Shown: piece by piece, positions 1 to 6,186 of the stretch
Numbering within the stretch: position 1 is the first letter of the stretch
Layout of the letters: every line of letters begins with the position of its first letter
Source: Phascolarctobacterium sp.
GTDB taxonomy: Bacteria; Bacillota; Negativicutes; Acidaminococcales; Acidaminococcaceae
Length of the DNA: 7,110 nt
Assembly: GCA_024405645.1 (NCBI GenBank)
Contig: JAKSOJ010000060.1
Location: forward strand, 1-7,110
Direction of reading: 5' to 3'
Translations under genes and position numbers: made by a program
The notes under the pieces: model-generated
Databases searched by the model: none
What the model saw: only the letters and a program-made list of their open reading frames with translations
What the model was told of the DNA's origin: nothing

Positions 1-494
1 TATACTCCTCTGAATTCACTGGTTCCGATGAACTTTCCAAAGCTAACGAACTGGCTAACGAATTCGAAAGACTTGAAGGTCGTCGTCCTCGTATCTTCTT
101 GGCTAAGATGGGCCAAGACGGTCATGACCGTGGTCAAAAAGTATTGGCTACTTCCTTCGCAGATATGGGCTGGACCGTTGACGTTGGTCCTCTGTTCCAA
201 ACTCCGGAAGAAACTGCTCAAGACGCAGTGGACAACGACGTTGATATGGTTGGTTTCTCCAGCTTGGCTGCAGGTCACAAAACCTTGCTTCCTGCTCTGG
301 TTGAAGAACTCGCAAAACTCGGTCGTGAAGATATCCTCGTTTGCATCGGCGGCGTAATTCCTGCTCAAGACTATGATTATCTCTATGAACATGGCGCAGC
401 AGGCATCTTCGGACCTGGTACCAATATTCCTAAATGCTGCACTCAACTTCTCCAAATGTTAGTTGACCGTGCAAGAGAAAGTGCTGAAGAATAA
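1..494 (+). CDS. mutB: Methylmalonyl-CoA mutase large (alpha) chain, C-terminal cobalamin-binding part (5' end outside window)
   Basis: This is the tail of an adenosylcobalamin-dependent mutase interconverting succinyl-CoA and (R)-methylmalonyl-CoA, a cytosolic step of the succinate-propionate route. The frame is open from base 3 and gives 163 residues before TAA at 492-494. Seen: the B12-binding motif DGHDRG at visible residues 39-44, whose His41 (codon 123-125) is the expected lower axial cobalt ligand; SSLAAGH at 86-92; GGVIP at 116-120; and GPGT at 137-140. All belong to the Rossmann-like B12 domain. About 35 residues precede the domain and look like the linker to a TIM-barrel catalytic domain (YSSEFTG, then GRRPR just before the first strand). 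I therefore infer a full-length catalytic chain of about 700 residues rather than a stand-alone small B12 protein. The intact motifs argue that it is functional. meaB follows after 12 bp. The symbol could equally be mcmA2 or scpA, depending on naming convention. Confidence 0.93.
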   Translation, partial: YSSEFTGSDELSKANELANEFERLEGRRPRIFLAKMGQDGHDRGQKVLATSFADMGWTVDVGPLFQTPEETAQDAVDNDVDMVGFSSLAAGHKTLLPALVEELAKLGREDILVCIGGVIPAQDYDYLYEHGAAGIFGPGTNIPKCCTQLLQMLVDRARESAEE

Positions 495-502
495 TGAGGT
501 GA
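495..502 (+). promoter_or_regulatory. Ribosome binding site of meaB
   Basis: TGAGGTGA lies directly after the mutase stop codon and 4 nt before the ATG at 507. It matches seven of eight bases of the consensus GGAGGTGA. It decides the start: no comparable site precedes the later in-frame ATG codons, so the unusually long MeaB N-terminus is probably translated. Confidence 0.8.
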
Positions 503-506
503 CGCT

Positions 507-1682
507 ATGCCTGAAACCGGTGAAAAAGATATAAGCCCTTCTTGGGTCCCTAAAGAAGCGAATCCAGAATTTGCCTGCTCAGTTATGGGTGGCATTGACA
601 GTGCTGTAAATGCTGTTAGTGAGGCGAAGTATGTTCCCGGTGTTTCCAGCCGCAAATTCCCGAAAAAGAAAAAAACATCTCCCGAACAATTAATCGAAGG
701 TGTAATCAAAGGGGATAGGATGCTGCTCAGCCAGGCGATTACCTTAATTGAAAGCAACGCTCCAAAAGATTTTGATAAAGCTCAAAGAGTATTGCAAGCT
801 CTTCTTCCATATACTGGTAAAGCTTTGCGTATCGGTATTTCCGGTGTTCCTGGTGCTGGTAAAAGTACAACTATCGAAGCCTTTGGTATGATGTTGTGCC
901 AAATGGGTTACAAGGTTGCAGTTCTTGCAGTCGATCCTACCAGCTCCATCACTGGTGGCTCTATTTTGGGCGACAAAACCCGTATGCAAATGCTCTCTCG
1001 CGAGCCAAACTGTTTCATTCGTCCATCTCCTGCAAAGGGTACCTTGGGTGGTGTAGCGCGTAAGTCTCGTGAAACCATGCTTCTTTGCGAAGCCTATGGT
1101 TGTGATGTAATTCTTGTAGAAACTGTAGGCGTTGGTCAATCCGAAATCACAGTTCGCTCCATGGTTGACTTCTTTATGCTGATTGTATTAACTGGTGCTG
1201 GTGACGAACTTCAAGGTATCAAAAAAGGTATCATGGAAGTTGCAGACGCTATCGTAGTTAACAAGGCAGATGGTGACAACTATGCGAAAGCTGTTGTAAC
1301 CCAAGGTGAATACGAGCGTATGATTGAATTCATTCGTCCTGCTACCGAAGGTTGGAAGACTCATGCTTACCTTGCATCTGCTTATACAAAGAAAGGTTTA
1401 CCTGAACTTTGGGAAGTAATGAGAGCTTTCGAAAGAGTTACAAAAGAATCCGGTGTATTTAAGCGTCGTCGTCAGGCTCAAGTTCTCTCTTGGGTTCATA
1501 GTATGATTGACGAGCATTTACACAATCTCTTTAACGAAGACCCCATGGTTAAAGGTCGTATGCCTGCAGTCATGGAAGCTGTTGTTAATGGCGTTGTTTC
1601 GCCCAGTCAAGCTGTTACGGAACTTATTCGTGCGTTTGATATTAACAGGGCTGCTGAAAAGCATCTTCAAGGTTATAAATAA
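507..1682 (+). CDS. meaB: Methylmalonyl-CoA mutase-associated GTPase MeaB
   Basis: G3E-family P-loop GTPase that acts as chaperone of methylmalonyl-CoA mutase: it gates adenosylcobalamin loading and protects or reactivates the mutase (ArgK/MeaB/MMAA family). Seen in the 391 residues: Walker A GVPGAGKST at 113-121; DPTSS at 143-147; the GGSILGDKTRM block at 150-160 typical of MeaB/ArgK; ETVGVGQSE at 205-213 (switch/Walker B region); and the guanine-specificity motif NKAD at 252-255. The C-terminal helical part (about 300-391) matches the family's dimerisation arm. Homologues are usually about 310-340 residues. Here the recognisable MeaB fold begins near residue 58, leaving about 55 extra N-terminal residues with a KKKK run at 53-56. 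The start at 507 is favoured by its strong ribosome site. The 12-bp gap to the mutase gene indicates one operon, and a terminator follows immediately. Confidence 0.95.
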   Translation: MPETGEKDISPSWVPKEANPEFACSVMGGIDSAVNAVSEAKYVPGVSSRKFPKKKKTSPEQLIEGVIKGDRMLLSQAITLIESNAPKDFDKAQRVLQALLPYTGKALRIGISGVPGAGKSTTIEAFGMMLCQMGYKVAVLAVDPTSSITGGSILGDKTRMQMLSREPNCFIRPSPAKGTLGGVARKSRETMLLCEAYGCDVILVETVGVGQSEITVRSMVDFFMLIVLTGAGDELQGIKKGIMEVADAIVVNKADGDNYAKAVVTQGEYERMIEFIRPATEGWKTHAYLASAYTKKGLPELWEVMRAFERVTKESGVFKRRRQAQVLSWVHSMIDEHLHNLFNEDPMVKGRMPAVMEAVVNGVVSPSQAVTELIRAFDINRAAEKHLQGYK

Positions 1683-1695
1683 AACCTACATACAA

Positions 1696-1733
1696 AAAAC
1701 TCCCAGAACTGCATTAGCAGTTTTGGGAGTTTT
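1696..1733 (+). terminator. Rho-independent terminator of the mutase-meaB operon, probably bidirectional
   Basis: The arms 1696-1712 and 1717-1733 form a continuous 17-bp stem with a single G-U pair and an ATTA tetraloop. A T-rich run continues after it (TTTTGTTTTTG). The opposite strand also ends in a run of six T before GTATG, so the same hairpin could stop the minus-strand gene ending at 1770, which converges on meaB here. The plus-strand T-tract is the longer of the two. Confidence 0.92.
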
Positions 1734-1769
1734 GTTTTTGTCTTAATCAATATCGACACGTACCATTCT

Positions 1770-2759
1770 TTAGTGATGGTTTAGATTTTTTACATTAACA
1801 AAGGGAGTGTAGGGAGATTCAAAGCTTCCTGTAAGGGCAATAAGCTCAAGGCTGTTTTTCAAATGCAAACGGCAGTGGATATTATGCATTCTATTAAGAT
1901 GATGGGATTTTTCAATCTTGTATTGTAAGAGATTGGGAAATGTATCGGCTAAGAAATTCCACAATACGGGAGTTAAGTTTAATGCTGGAACATTTAACTG
2001 GTAGTAGCTAATGTCAGTACCTTCGTTGGAAAGCGTGATGATTTGTCCATCATAAATGCCATGAAGAAAAATTTTATAGTCTCCGTATTTATTGTGAAGA
2101 TAACCACCTATATTCTCAATGTTAAAGTTCTCATCATCAATCTCTATATTAAAGTCTGCACTATCCCATAAAATATGGAAACGATATGCTTTAAGAGCAT
2201 CACTTAATTCTTTAAGCTGTGCAATATCTAAACTGCTGTCACAATGACATTCTTCGCTATGATTATGAGTAGGACAGCTCCAATATACACTTACGTTCTG
2301 GAGGACGATTTCTCTAACTTCATCTGCACACAAGGAACGTAGATATCCTCTAAAGGCTAAGGAATTGGTGATGTTTTTAATATAGAGGACAAAGGCTTTA
2401 CGTACCAGCCGCCAAATGCGTATGCGGATGCGTAATGTCGGAACATATACTGTGAGATGATCGGTGATTGGTAGCTTGAGACGATAGAAGTAGATATATT
2501 CGCTTTCTATATGCGGAAGATCTTGAGCTTCGACCTTTTGTCCATGTAACAGATTAGTTAATAATGTGCTTGACCAGTTGCGGATTTTAACCTCCAAAGC
2601 GTCGTTGAAGAAGGCTTTTAAGAAAAAAGCTATAATAGAAGCGACGATTGAAGATACGATTTTAACAACGATTGGAGCTATATAGAAGGCCGCAATAATA
2701 CTAATAGCCGTTACTATCTCGTGTTTTTCTAGAATATCTAAAATTCTTTGAAGATGCAT
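1770..2759 (-). CDS. Unrecognised membrane-anchored protein with Cys/His cluster (weak AsmA/TamB-like resemblance)
   Basis: I do not recognise this 329-residue protein with confidence. Seen: a short polar N-terminus and a long hydrophobic stretch at about residues 16-50, probably one or two membrane segments. Next comes a beta-rich region in which VPTLRIRIRIW (106-116) recalls the N-terminal region of AsmA/TamB-type envelope lipid-transfer proteins. There is a Cys/His cluster at 162-173 (Cys162, His165, His167, Cys171, His172, Cys173), then alternating-hydrophobic strands to the end. No catalytic motif is visible. If it is AsmA-like it is far shorter than usual for that group, so it may be a short relative or something else. 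The start is well supported: AAAGGA (plus-strand 2766-2771) lies 6 nt before the ATG. It sits 30 bp downstream of the aminotransferase gene with no terminator between, so co-transcription is likely. Codon use is less biased than in the mutase-meaB pair, which suggests low expression. Confidence 0.75.
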   Translation of the reverse strand: MHLQRILDILEKHEIVTAISIIAAFYIAPIVVKIVSSIVASIIAFFLKAFFNDALEVKIRNWSSTLLTNLLHGQKVEAQDLPHIESEYIYFYRLKLPITDHLTVYVPTLRIRIRIWRLVRKAFVLYIKNITNSLAFRGYLRSLCADEVREIVLQNVSVYWSCPTHNHSEECHCDSSLDIAQLKELSDALKAYRFHILWDSADFNIEIDDENFNIENIGGYLHNKYGDYKIFLHGIYDGQIITLSNEGTDISYYQLNVPALNLTPVLWNFLADTFPNLLQYKIEKSHHLNRMHNIHCRLHLKNSLELIALTGSFESPYTPFVNVKNLNHH

Positions 2760-2765
2760 GGGGAT

Positions 2766-2771
2766 TCCTTT
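2766..2771 (-). promoter_or_regulatory. Ribosome binding site of the membrane-anchored protein
   Basis: AAAGGA on the minus strand lies 6 nt before the ATG at 2759-2757, inside the 30-bp gap after the aminotransferase stop. It supports both the start chosen and independent translation within a shared transcript. Confidence 0.65.
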
Positions 2772-2789
2772 AATGTGATGTACTAACTT

Positions 2790-3968
2790 TTAATCTAAAT
2801 ATTGTTTTAGTTTCGCTAATCTAGCGAGTGCCTCATCCAAAGTTTCTTTTTGTCTTGCGAAATGTACTCGAATTAGATTGTTGATTGGTTCTTTGAAAAA
2901 GCTTGAGCCGGGAACAGCTGCAACACCGATTTCTTTAACCATCCATTCGCAGAATTCCAAATCGGACCAGCCTGCAAATTTTGGTTTATTCATAAAGTCT
3001 TGGATGTCAAGCATTACGAAATAGGTAGCTTCAGGAACATTGTGCTTCAAGCCGATTTCATCTAATCCCTTGAGAAAATATTCGCGCTTTTCAGTGTAGG
3101 TTTGAAGCAATTCCTTATAGTAATCATCTTCAAATTCTAAACCGCAAACAGCTGCTTCCTGTAAGGGAGAGGCTGCACCAATAGTTAGGAAGTCATGAAC
3201 CTTTTTGCAGGAGTCAATGATATATTCAGGGCCAATGAGGTAGCCTAAACGCCAGCCTGTTATAGAGTAGGTCTTGGATAAAGAACTACAGGTAATAGTA
3301 TGCTCATACATGCCAGGCAATGACGCGACGGAAATATGTTTTTTAGGCGCATATACCATGTGCTCATAAACTTCGTCTGTGATTACAAAGGCATCGTATT
3401 TTATAGCTAAAGCACCAATTGCTTCGAGCTCCTTTTTAGAGAAAACCTTGCCGCAGGGATTGGAAGGATTACAAATGATAATTGCTTTGGCACCTTGCTT
3501 AAAGCCTGCTTCGATAAGGTTAATGTCGAAATTATAGTTGGGTGGAACTAAGGGAATATAGATCGGTTCAGCCCCAGAGAGAATGGCGTCTGCCGTGTAG
3601 TTTTCGTAAAATGGGGAGAAAACCATTACCTTGTCGCCAGGGTCACAAACTGTCATCATGGCACACATCATGGCTTCAGTTCCGCCACAGGTTACTAGAA
3701 CCTCCTTGTCTGGGTCAATACCTCTGTTTATTGTTTTACTAGCCTTCTTGGCTAATGCAGCTCTAAAGTTTGGTGCACCAAATGTAACTGCGTATTGATG
3801 CGGTCCTGAATAAACTACGTCTGCTAAGCGGTCTAGTAGCGCTTTGGGAGGTGGAAAATCTGGAAATCCTTGGGACAGATTGATTGCACCATATTCATTG
3901 CTTATTCTTGTCATTCTACGAATTACAGAATCAGTAAATGTTCCAACTCTTTCACTTAAAAATGGCAT
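2790..3968 (-). CDS. PLP-dependent class I/II aminotransferase (fold type I, aspartate/kynurenine/methionine group)
   Basis: Cytosolic transaminase moving an amino group between an amino acid and a 2-oxo acid through pyridoxal phosphate. Seen in 392 residues, about the family length (near 390): NLSQGFPDFPPP at 30-41; NPSNPCG at 167-173; DEVY at 198-201, with Asp198 pairing with the PLP ring nitrogen; SLSKTYSITGWRLGY at 229-243, with Lys232 as Schiff-base lysine; and IRVHFA at 366-371, with Arg367 expected to bind the substrate carboxylate. The NLSQGFPDF opening is typical of the methionine/kynurenine/glutamine aminotransferase branch (YbdL and KAT-like), but the substrate cannot be read from sequence. 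The frame is open 16 codons further upstream to an ATG at 4016. I prefer the ATG at 3968 because AAAGGAG sits 7 nt before it and the family begins about there. It is the first gene of a two-gene minus-strand unit and is divergent from xpt. Confidence 0.92.
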   Translation of the reverse strand: MPFLSERVGTFTDSVIRRMTRISNEYGAINLSQGFPDFPPPKALLDRLADVVYSGPHQYAVTFGAPNFRAALAKKASKTINRGIDPDKEVLVTCGGTEAMMCAMMTVCDPGDKVMVFSPFYENYTADAILSGAEPIYIPLVPPNYNFDINLIEAGFKQGAKAIIICNPSNPCGKVFSKKELEAIGALAIKYDAFVITDEVYEHMVYAPKKHISVASLPGMYEHTITCSSLSKTYSITGWRLGYLIGPEYIIDSCKKVHDFLTIGAASPLQEAAVCGLEFEDDYYKELLQTYTEKREYFLKGLDEIGLKHNVPEATYFVMLDIQDFMNKPKFAGWSDLEFCEWMVKEIGVAAVPGSSFFKEPINNLIRVHFARQKETLDEALARLAKLKQYLD

Positions 3969-3975
3969 GGGAAAA

Positions 3976-3982
3976 CTCCTTT
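3976..3982 (-). promoter_or_regulatory. Ribosome binding site fixing the aminotransferase start
   Basis: Minus-strand AAAGGAG lies 7 nt before the ATG at 3968-3966. It lies downstream of the alternative ATG at 4016, which makes the longer 408-residue reading unlikely. Confidence 0.8.
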
Positions 3983-4031
3983 GAATATATATGGAAATAA
4001 CGTATTTTAAACGCACAAAATCTCAATTATA

Positions 4032-4060
4032 ATCATACTATGAAAATAAATTTAATGCAA
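4032..4060 (-). promoter_or_regulatory. Candidate sigma-A-type promoter for the aminotransferase operon
   Basis: On the minus strand, TTGCAT (plus 4055-4060) and TATGAT (plus 4032-4037) are separated by 17 bp. The -10 differs from consensus at one base. A perfect TATAAT follows at plus 4026-4031 but has no good -35 at the right distance. The predicted leader is about 60 nt. The region is so A+T-rich that chance matches are likely, so this remains a prediction. Confidence 0.45.
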
Positions 4061-4074
4061 AAAAAAATATGCCA

Positions 4075-4129
4075 AATTTGTTAAAAAACTAACACTTTTT
4101 CTTGTAATATGAAATTCAATTTGTTAAAA
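4075..4129. repeat. Exact 12-bp direct repeat in the divergent control region
   Basis: AATTTGTTAAAA occurs at 4075-4086 and again at 4118-4129, a start-to-start distance of 43 bp, close to four helical turns. The first copy lies between the two candidate divergent promoters, 14-15 bp from each -35 box. The second overlaps the candidate -10 of xpt. This arrangement would suit a repressor operator pair, but no regulator is identified and A+T-rich sequence yields such repeats by chance. Confidence 0.5.
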
Positions 4130-4130
4130 T
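4102..4130 (+). promoter_or_regulatory. Candidate sigma-A-type promoter of xpt-pbuX
   Basis: TTGTAA at 4102-4107 and TAAAAT at 4125-4130 are separated by exactly 17 bp. They match four of six and five of six consensus bases. Transcription would start near 4137, leaving a leader of about 45 nt. That is too short for the roughly 70-nt purine riboswitch aptamer that controls xpt in Bacillus. Confidence 0.5.
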
Positions 4131-4169
4131 ATCGATAAGTATTTTTAAAATCAAAATGCGGCTTAAATT

Positions 4170-4174
4170 GGAGG
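4170..4174 (+). promoter_or_regulatory. Ribosome binding site of xpt
   Basis: GGAGG followed by AAG lies 7 nt before the ATG at 4182. It is a strong site, and the start agrees with the usual N-terminus of the family. Confidence 0.8.
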
Positions 4175-4181
4175 AAGAAAT

Positions 4182-4766
4182 ATGAACGTTTTGGAAGAGC
4201 GCATCTTAAAGGATGGCGTTGTTAAAGAAGGAAATGTTTTAAAAGTAGATAGTTTTCTGAACCACCAATGTGACGTTGAATTGTTCGATGCCATGGCGAA
4301 GGAATGGGCTAAACGTTTTGCTGGTAAGCAAATCAACAAAATTTTAACCATAGAAGCATCCGGTATTGGTATGGCTTGCATTGCTGCCAAACAATTCCAT
4401 TGCTCTGTGGTATTTGCCAAAAAGTATAAGAGCATCAACATCGATGGCGATATGTACATTTCTCAAGTTGAATCTTTTACCCATAAAGAAACTAATCAAG
4501 TTATTGTTTCCAAAAAGTTCTTGAACGAAGATGATCGCGTTCTCATTATAGATGACTTTTTAGCTAATGGTGCTGCTCTGCAAGGCTTGATTTCCATCGT
4601 TAACCAAGCTGGTGGTAGAGTTGAAGGCATTGGCATTGCCATTGAAAAAGGCTTCCAACCTGGCGGCAAGTTTATCCGCAATCTTGGCTATCAATTAGAG
4701 TCTTTGGCAATTGTGGATGACATGGATTGGAAAACCGGAACCATTACTCTGCGTAAACAAGATTAA
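4182..4766 (+). CDS. xpt: Xanthine phosphoribosyltransferase
   Basis: Cytosolic purine-salvage enzyme that makes XMP from xanthine and PRPP. The 194-residue length equals the Bacillus subtilis Xpt type, and the sequence follows that family from end to end. Seen: [10 protein letters not shown] at 20-29, which includes the purine-contacting Leu20 and Asn27 known for that family; the TIEASGIG block at 56-63; and the PRPP-binding loop [13 protein letters not shown] at 120-132 with the acidic pair Asp124-Asp125. IEKGFQPGG near 153-161 corresponds to the IEKSFQPG stretch of Bacillus Xpt. This is the Gram-positive Xpt group, not the E. coli Gpt type. The permease gene begins 19 bp downstream, so import and phosphoribosylation of the same base are probably encoded on one mRNA. 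No purine riboswitch is visible in the leader, so regulation may be by a protein acting at the promoter. Confidence 0.96.
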   Translation: MNVLEERILKDGVVKEGNVLKVDSFLNHQCDVELFDAMAKEWAKRFAGKQINKILTIEASGIGMACIAAKQFHCSVVFAKKYKSINIDGDMYISQVESFTHKETNQVIVSKKFLNEDDRVLIIDDFLANGAALQGLISIVNQAGGRVEGIGIAIEKGFQPGGKFIRNLGYQLESLAIVDDMDWKTGTITLRKQD

Positions 4767-4773
4767 ACAAATA

Positions 4774-4778
4774 GAGGG
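4774..4778 (+). promoter_or_regulatory. Ribosome binding site of the permease gene
   Basis: GAGGG lies 7 nt before the ATG at 4786, within the 19-bp gap after the xpt stop. The spacing fits an operon partner with its own translation start. Confidence 0.65.
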
Positions 4779-4785
4779 ATAGAAA

Positions 4786-6126
4786 ATGAATAATGCATCT
4801 AGTAGAAATGACGCTATTTATCAATTAGATGGCAAGGTGCCAGTTGGCAAAGCAGTCCCTTTTGGTTTACAGCATATCTTGGCCATGTTCGTAGGTAATA
4901 TTGCTCCAATCATTATCGTAGCGGGCGCTTGTAAGTTGGATAAAACACAAACAGCAATGCTCATTCAAAGTGCAATGGTTGTTGCAGGCTTGGGAACCTT
5001 GATTCAATTATATCCAATTTGGCGAATTGGTTCAGGGCTTCCTATTGTAATGGGTATTAGTTTCACTTTCGTTTCTATTGCTTGTTTTATTGGTGCAACC
5101 TATGGATATAGTGCTTTGGTTGGTGCTGTTCTTATAGGCGGTCTAATAGAAGGCGTTTTAGGTCTTTGTGCAAAATATTGGTTAAAGATAATCACTCCTA
5201 TTATTTCAGCTTGTGTTGTAACAGCAATTGGTTTCTCTCTCCTGGGAGTAGGTGCTGCTTCTTTTGGCGGAGGCTTTGGTGCACCCAACTTCGGCTCATC
5301 AACTAACTGGATTCTTGGTACTATTACACTGTTGACCTGTATAATCTTCAACATTTTGGCAAAAGGTTTCTATAAACAGCTTTCCGTTTTAGCTGCATTG
5401 ATCGTAGGCTATATAGCAGCTGCAGTAATGGGTGTGGTTGATTTCTCTAGCTTAAAGAATGTACCACTTGTTGCGTTGCCAACCTTGATGCCCTTCGTAC
5501 CTGAATTCAATCCTAGTGCAATTATTGCCATGACTTTGATTTTCTTGGTATCTGCTACTGAAACCGTAGGTGATACATCTGCTGTTGCAGCATCTGGTTT
5601 AAATCGCGATGTAACCGAAAAAGAAACTTCTGGTTCCATTGCAGTTGATGGCTTTGTTTCTGCACTTTCTTCTATTTTTGGTTGCATGCCGATTACTTCC
5701 TTCAGCCAAAATGTTGGTCTAGTTGCAATGACACATGTAGTTAATCGTTTTGCTATTGCAACTGGTGCAATGATTATGGTTGCTGCTGGTATCTTCCCAA
5801 TCTTTGGTGCTTTATTGGCAACTCTTCCTGAACCTGTATTGGGTGGTTGCACGATTATGATGTTTGGCTCCATCGTAATTTCTGGCTTCCAAATGATGAG
5901 CAAATGTGGATATACTCAACGTAATATGACCATCTCTGCTCTGAGCTTAGCAATTGGCCTTGGCTTTACATCTATGCCCAAGATTTTCGATATTTTCCCG
6001 CAATTGGTAAAAAATGTTTTTGCGGAAAATTGTGTGGCTGTAGTATTTTTGATTGCCGTTATCTTAAACATAATTTTACCGGACAATATGGAAGTGTTTG
6101 AGCCCGAACAAGAAGAGCATAAATAA
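4786..6126 (+). CDS. pbuX: NCS2-family nucleobase permease (xanthine/uracil permease type)
   Basis: Inner-membrane purine or pyrimidine base importer of the nucleobase:cation symporter-2 family. The 446 residues are almost wholly hydrophobic, consistent with the family's 14 membrane segments, with a charged cytosolic tail (FEPEQEEHK). Seen: GLQHILAMFVG at 27-37 with the conserved Gln29-His30 pair; ATETVGDTSA at 257-266, whose Glu259 corresponds to the substrate-binding acidic residue of segment 8; and SQNVGLVAMT at 307-316, the NCS2 signature with Asn309. These residues are intact, so it should be functional. Xanthine is the most likely substrate because xpt lies 19 bp upstream; uric acid, guanine or uracil cannot be excluded from sequence. 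GAGGG at 4774-4778 lies 7 nt before the ATG. The gene ends 16 bp before a terminator. Confidence 0.92.
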   Translation: MNNASSRNDAIYQLDGKVPVGKAVPFGLQHILAMFVGNIAPIIIVAGACKLDKTQTAMLIQSAMVVAGLGTLIQLYPIWRIGSGLPIVMGISFTFVSIACFIGATYGYSALVGAVLIGGLIEGVLGLCAKYWLKIITPIISACVVTAIGFSLLGVGAASFGGGFGAPNFGSSTNWILGTITLLTCIIFNILAKGFYKQLSVLAALIVGYIAAAVMGVVDFSSLKNVPLVALPTLMPFVPEFNPSAIIAMTLIFLVSATETVGDTSAVAASGLNRDVTEKETSGSIAVDGFVSALSSIFGCMPITSFSQNVGLVAMTHVVNRFAIATGAMIMVAAGIFPIFGALLATLPEPVLGGCTIMMFGSIVISGFQMMSKCGYTQRNMTISALSLAIGLGFTSMPKIFDIFPQLVKNVFAENCVAVVFLIAVILNIILPDNMEVFEPEQEEHK

Positions 6127-6142
6127 GAAATATACATAAATT

Positions 6143-6179
6143 AAAAATTCTCTGGCGGAAAATCTGTCAGAGAATTTTT
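6143..6179 (+). terminator. Rho-independent terminator of xpt-pbuX, probably bidirectional
   Basis: The arms 6143-6158 and 6164-6179 form a 16-bp stem with two G-U pairs and a 5-nt AAAAT loop. A GTTTTTATTATT tail follows on the plus strand. The opposite strand carries only the five T of the stem itself, but the convergent GNAT gene ends at 6187, so the hairpin may also serve it. Confidence 0.9.
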
Positions 6180-6186
6180 GTTTTTA

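Noticed and set aside
28..357. 109-codon plus-strand frame overlapping the mutase C-terminus
   Set aside because: It is out of frame with the mutase, which carries DGHDRG and GGVIP motifs over the same stretch. The frame-shifted product has no recognisable domain.
744..1139. 131-codon minus-strand open frame inside meaB
   Set aside because: It lies wholly antisense to a well-supported conserved GTPase and has no ribosome site or recognisable motifs. Biased codon use of meaB is enough to explain the open frame.
3969..4016. Sixteen-codon N-terminal extension of the aminotransferase from the ATG at 4016
   Set aside because: The AAAGGAG site at 3976-3982 lies inside this extension and is correctly spaced for the ATG at 3968. 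The extra residues (MRLKYVISIYIQRSFP) do not resemble the family N-terminus.
4126..4145. Inverted repeat AAAATA-N8-TATTTT around the xpt start region as an operator
   Set aside because: The arms are only 6 bp and A+T-only in an A+T-rich stretch, so a chance match is the simplest explanation. The longer direct repeat is the better candidate.
4017..4181. Purine (guanine/xanthine) riboswitch upstream of xpt
   Set aside because: I looked for the conserved purine aptamer core (TATA...ATATGG, TTTCTACC, then CCG...GACTA) and found none on the plus strand. The region is an A+T-rich promoter-like sequence without paired G+C stems.
5409..5903. 164-codon minus-strand open frame inside the permease gene
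   Set aside because: It is antisense to conserved NCS2 motifs. Its composition is that of a reversed membrane-protein gene, and it has no ribosome site.
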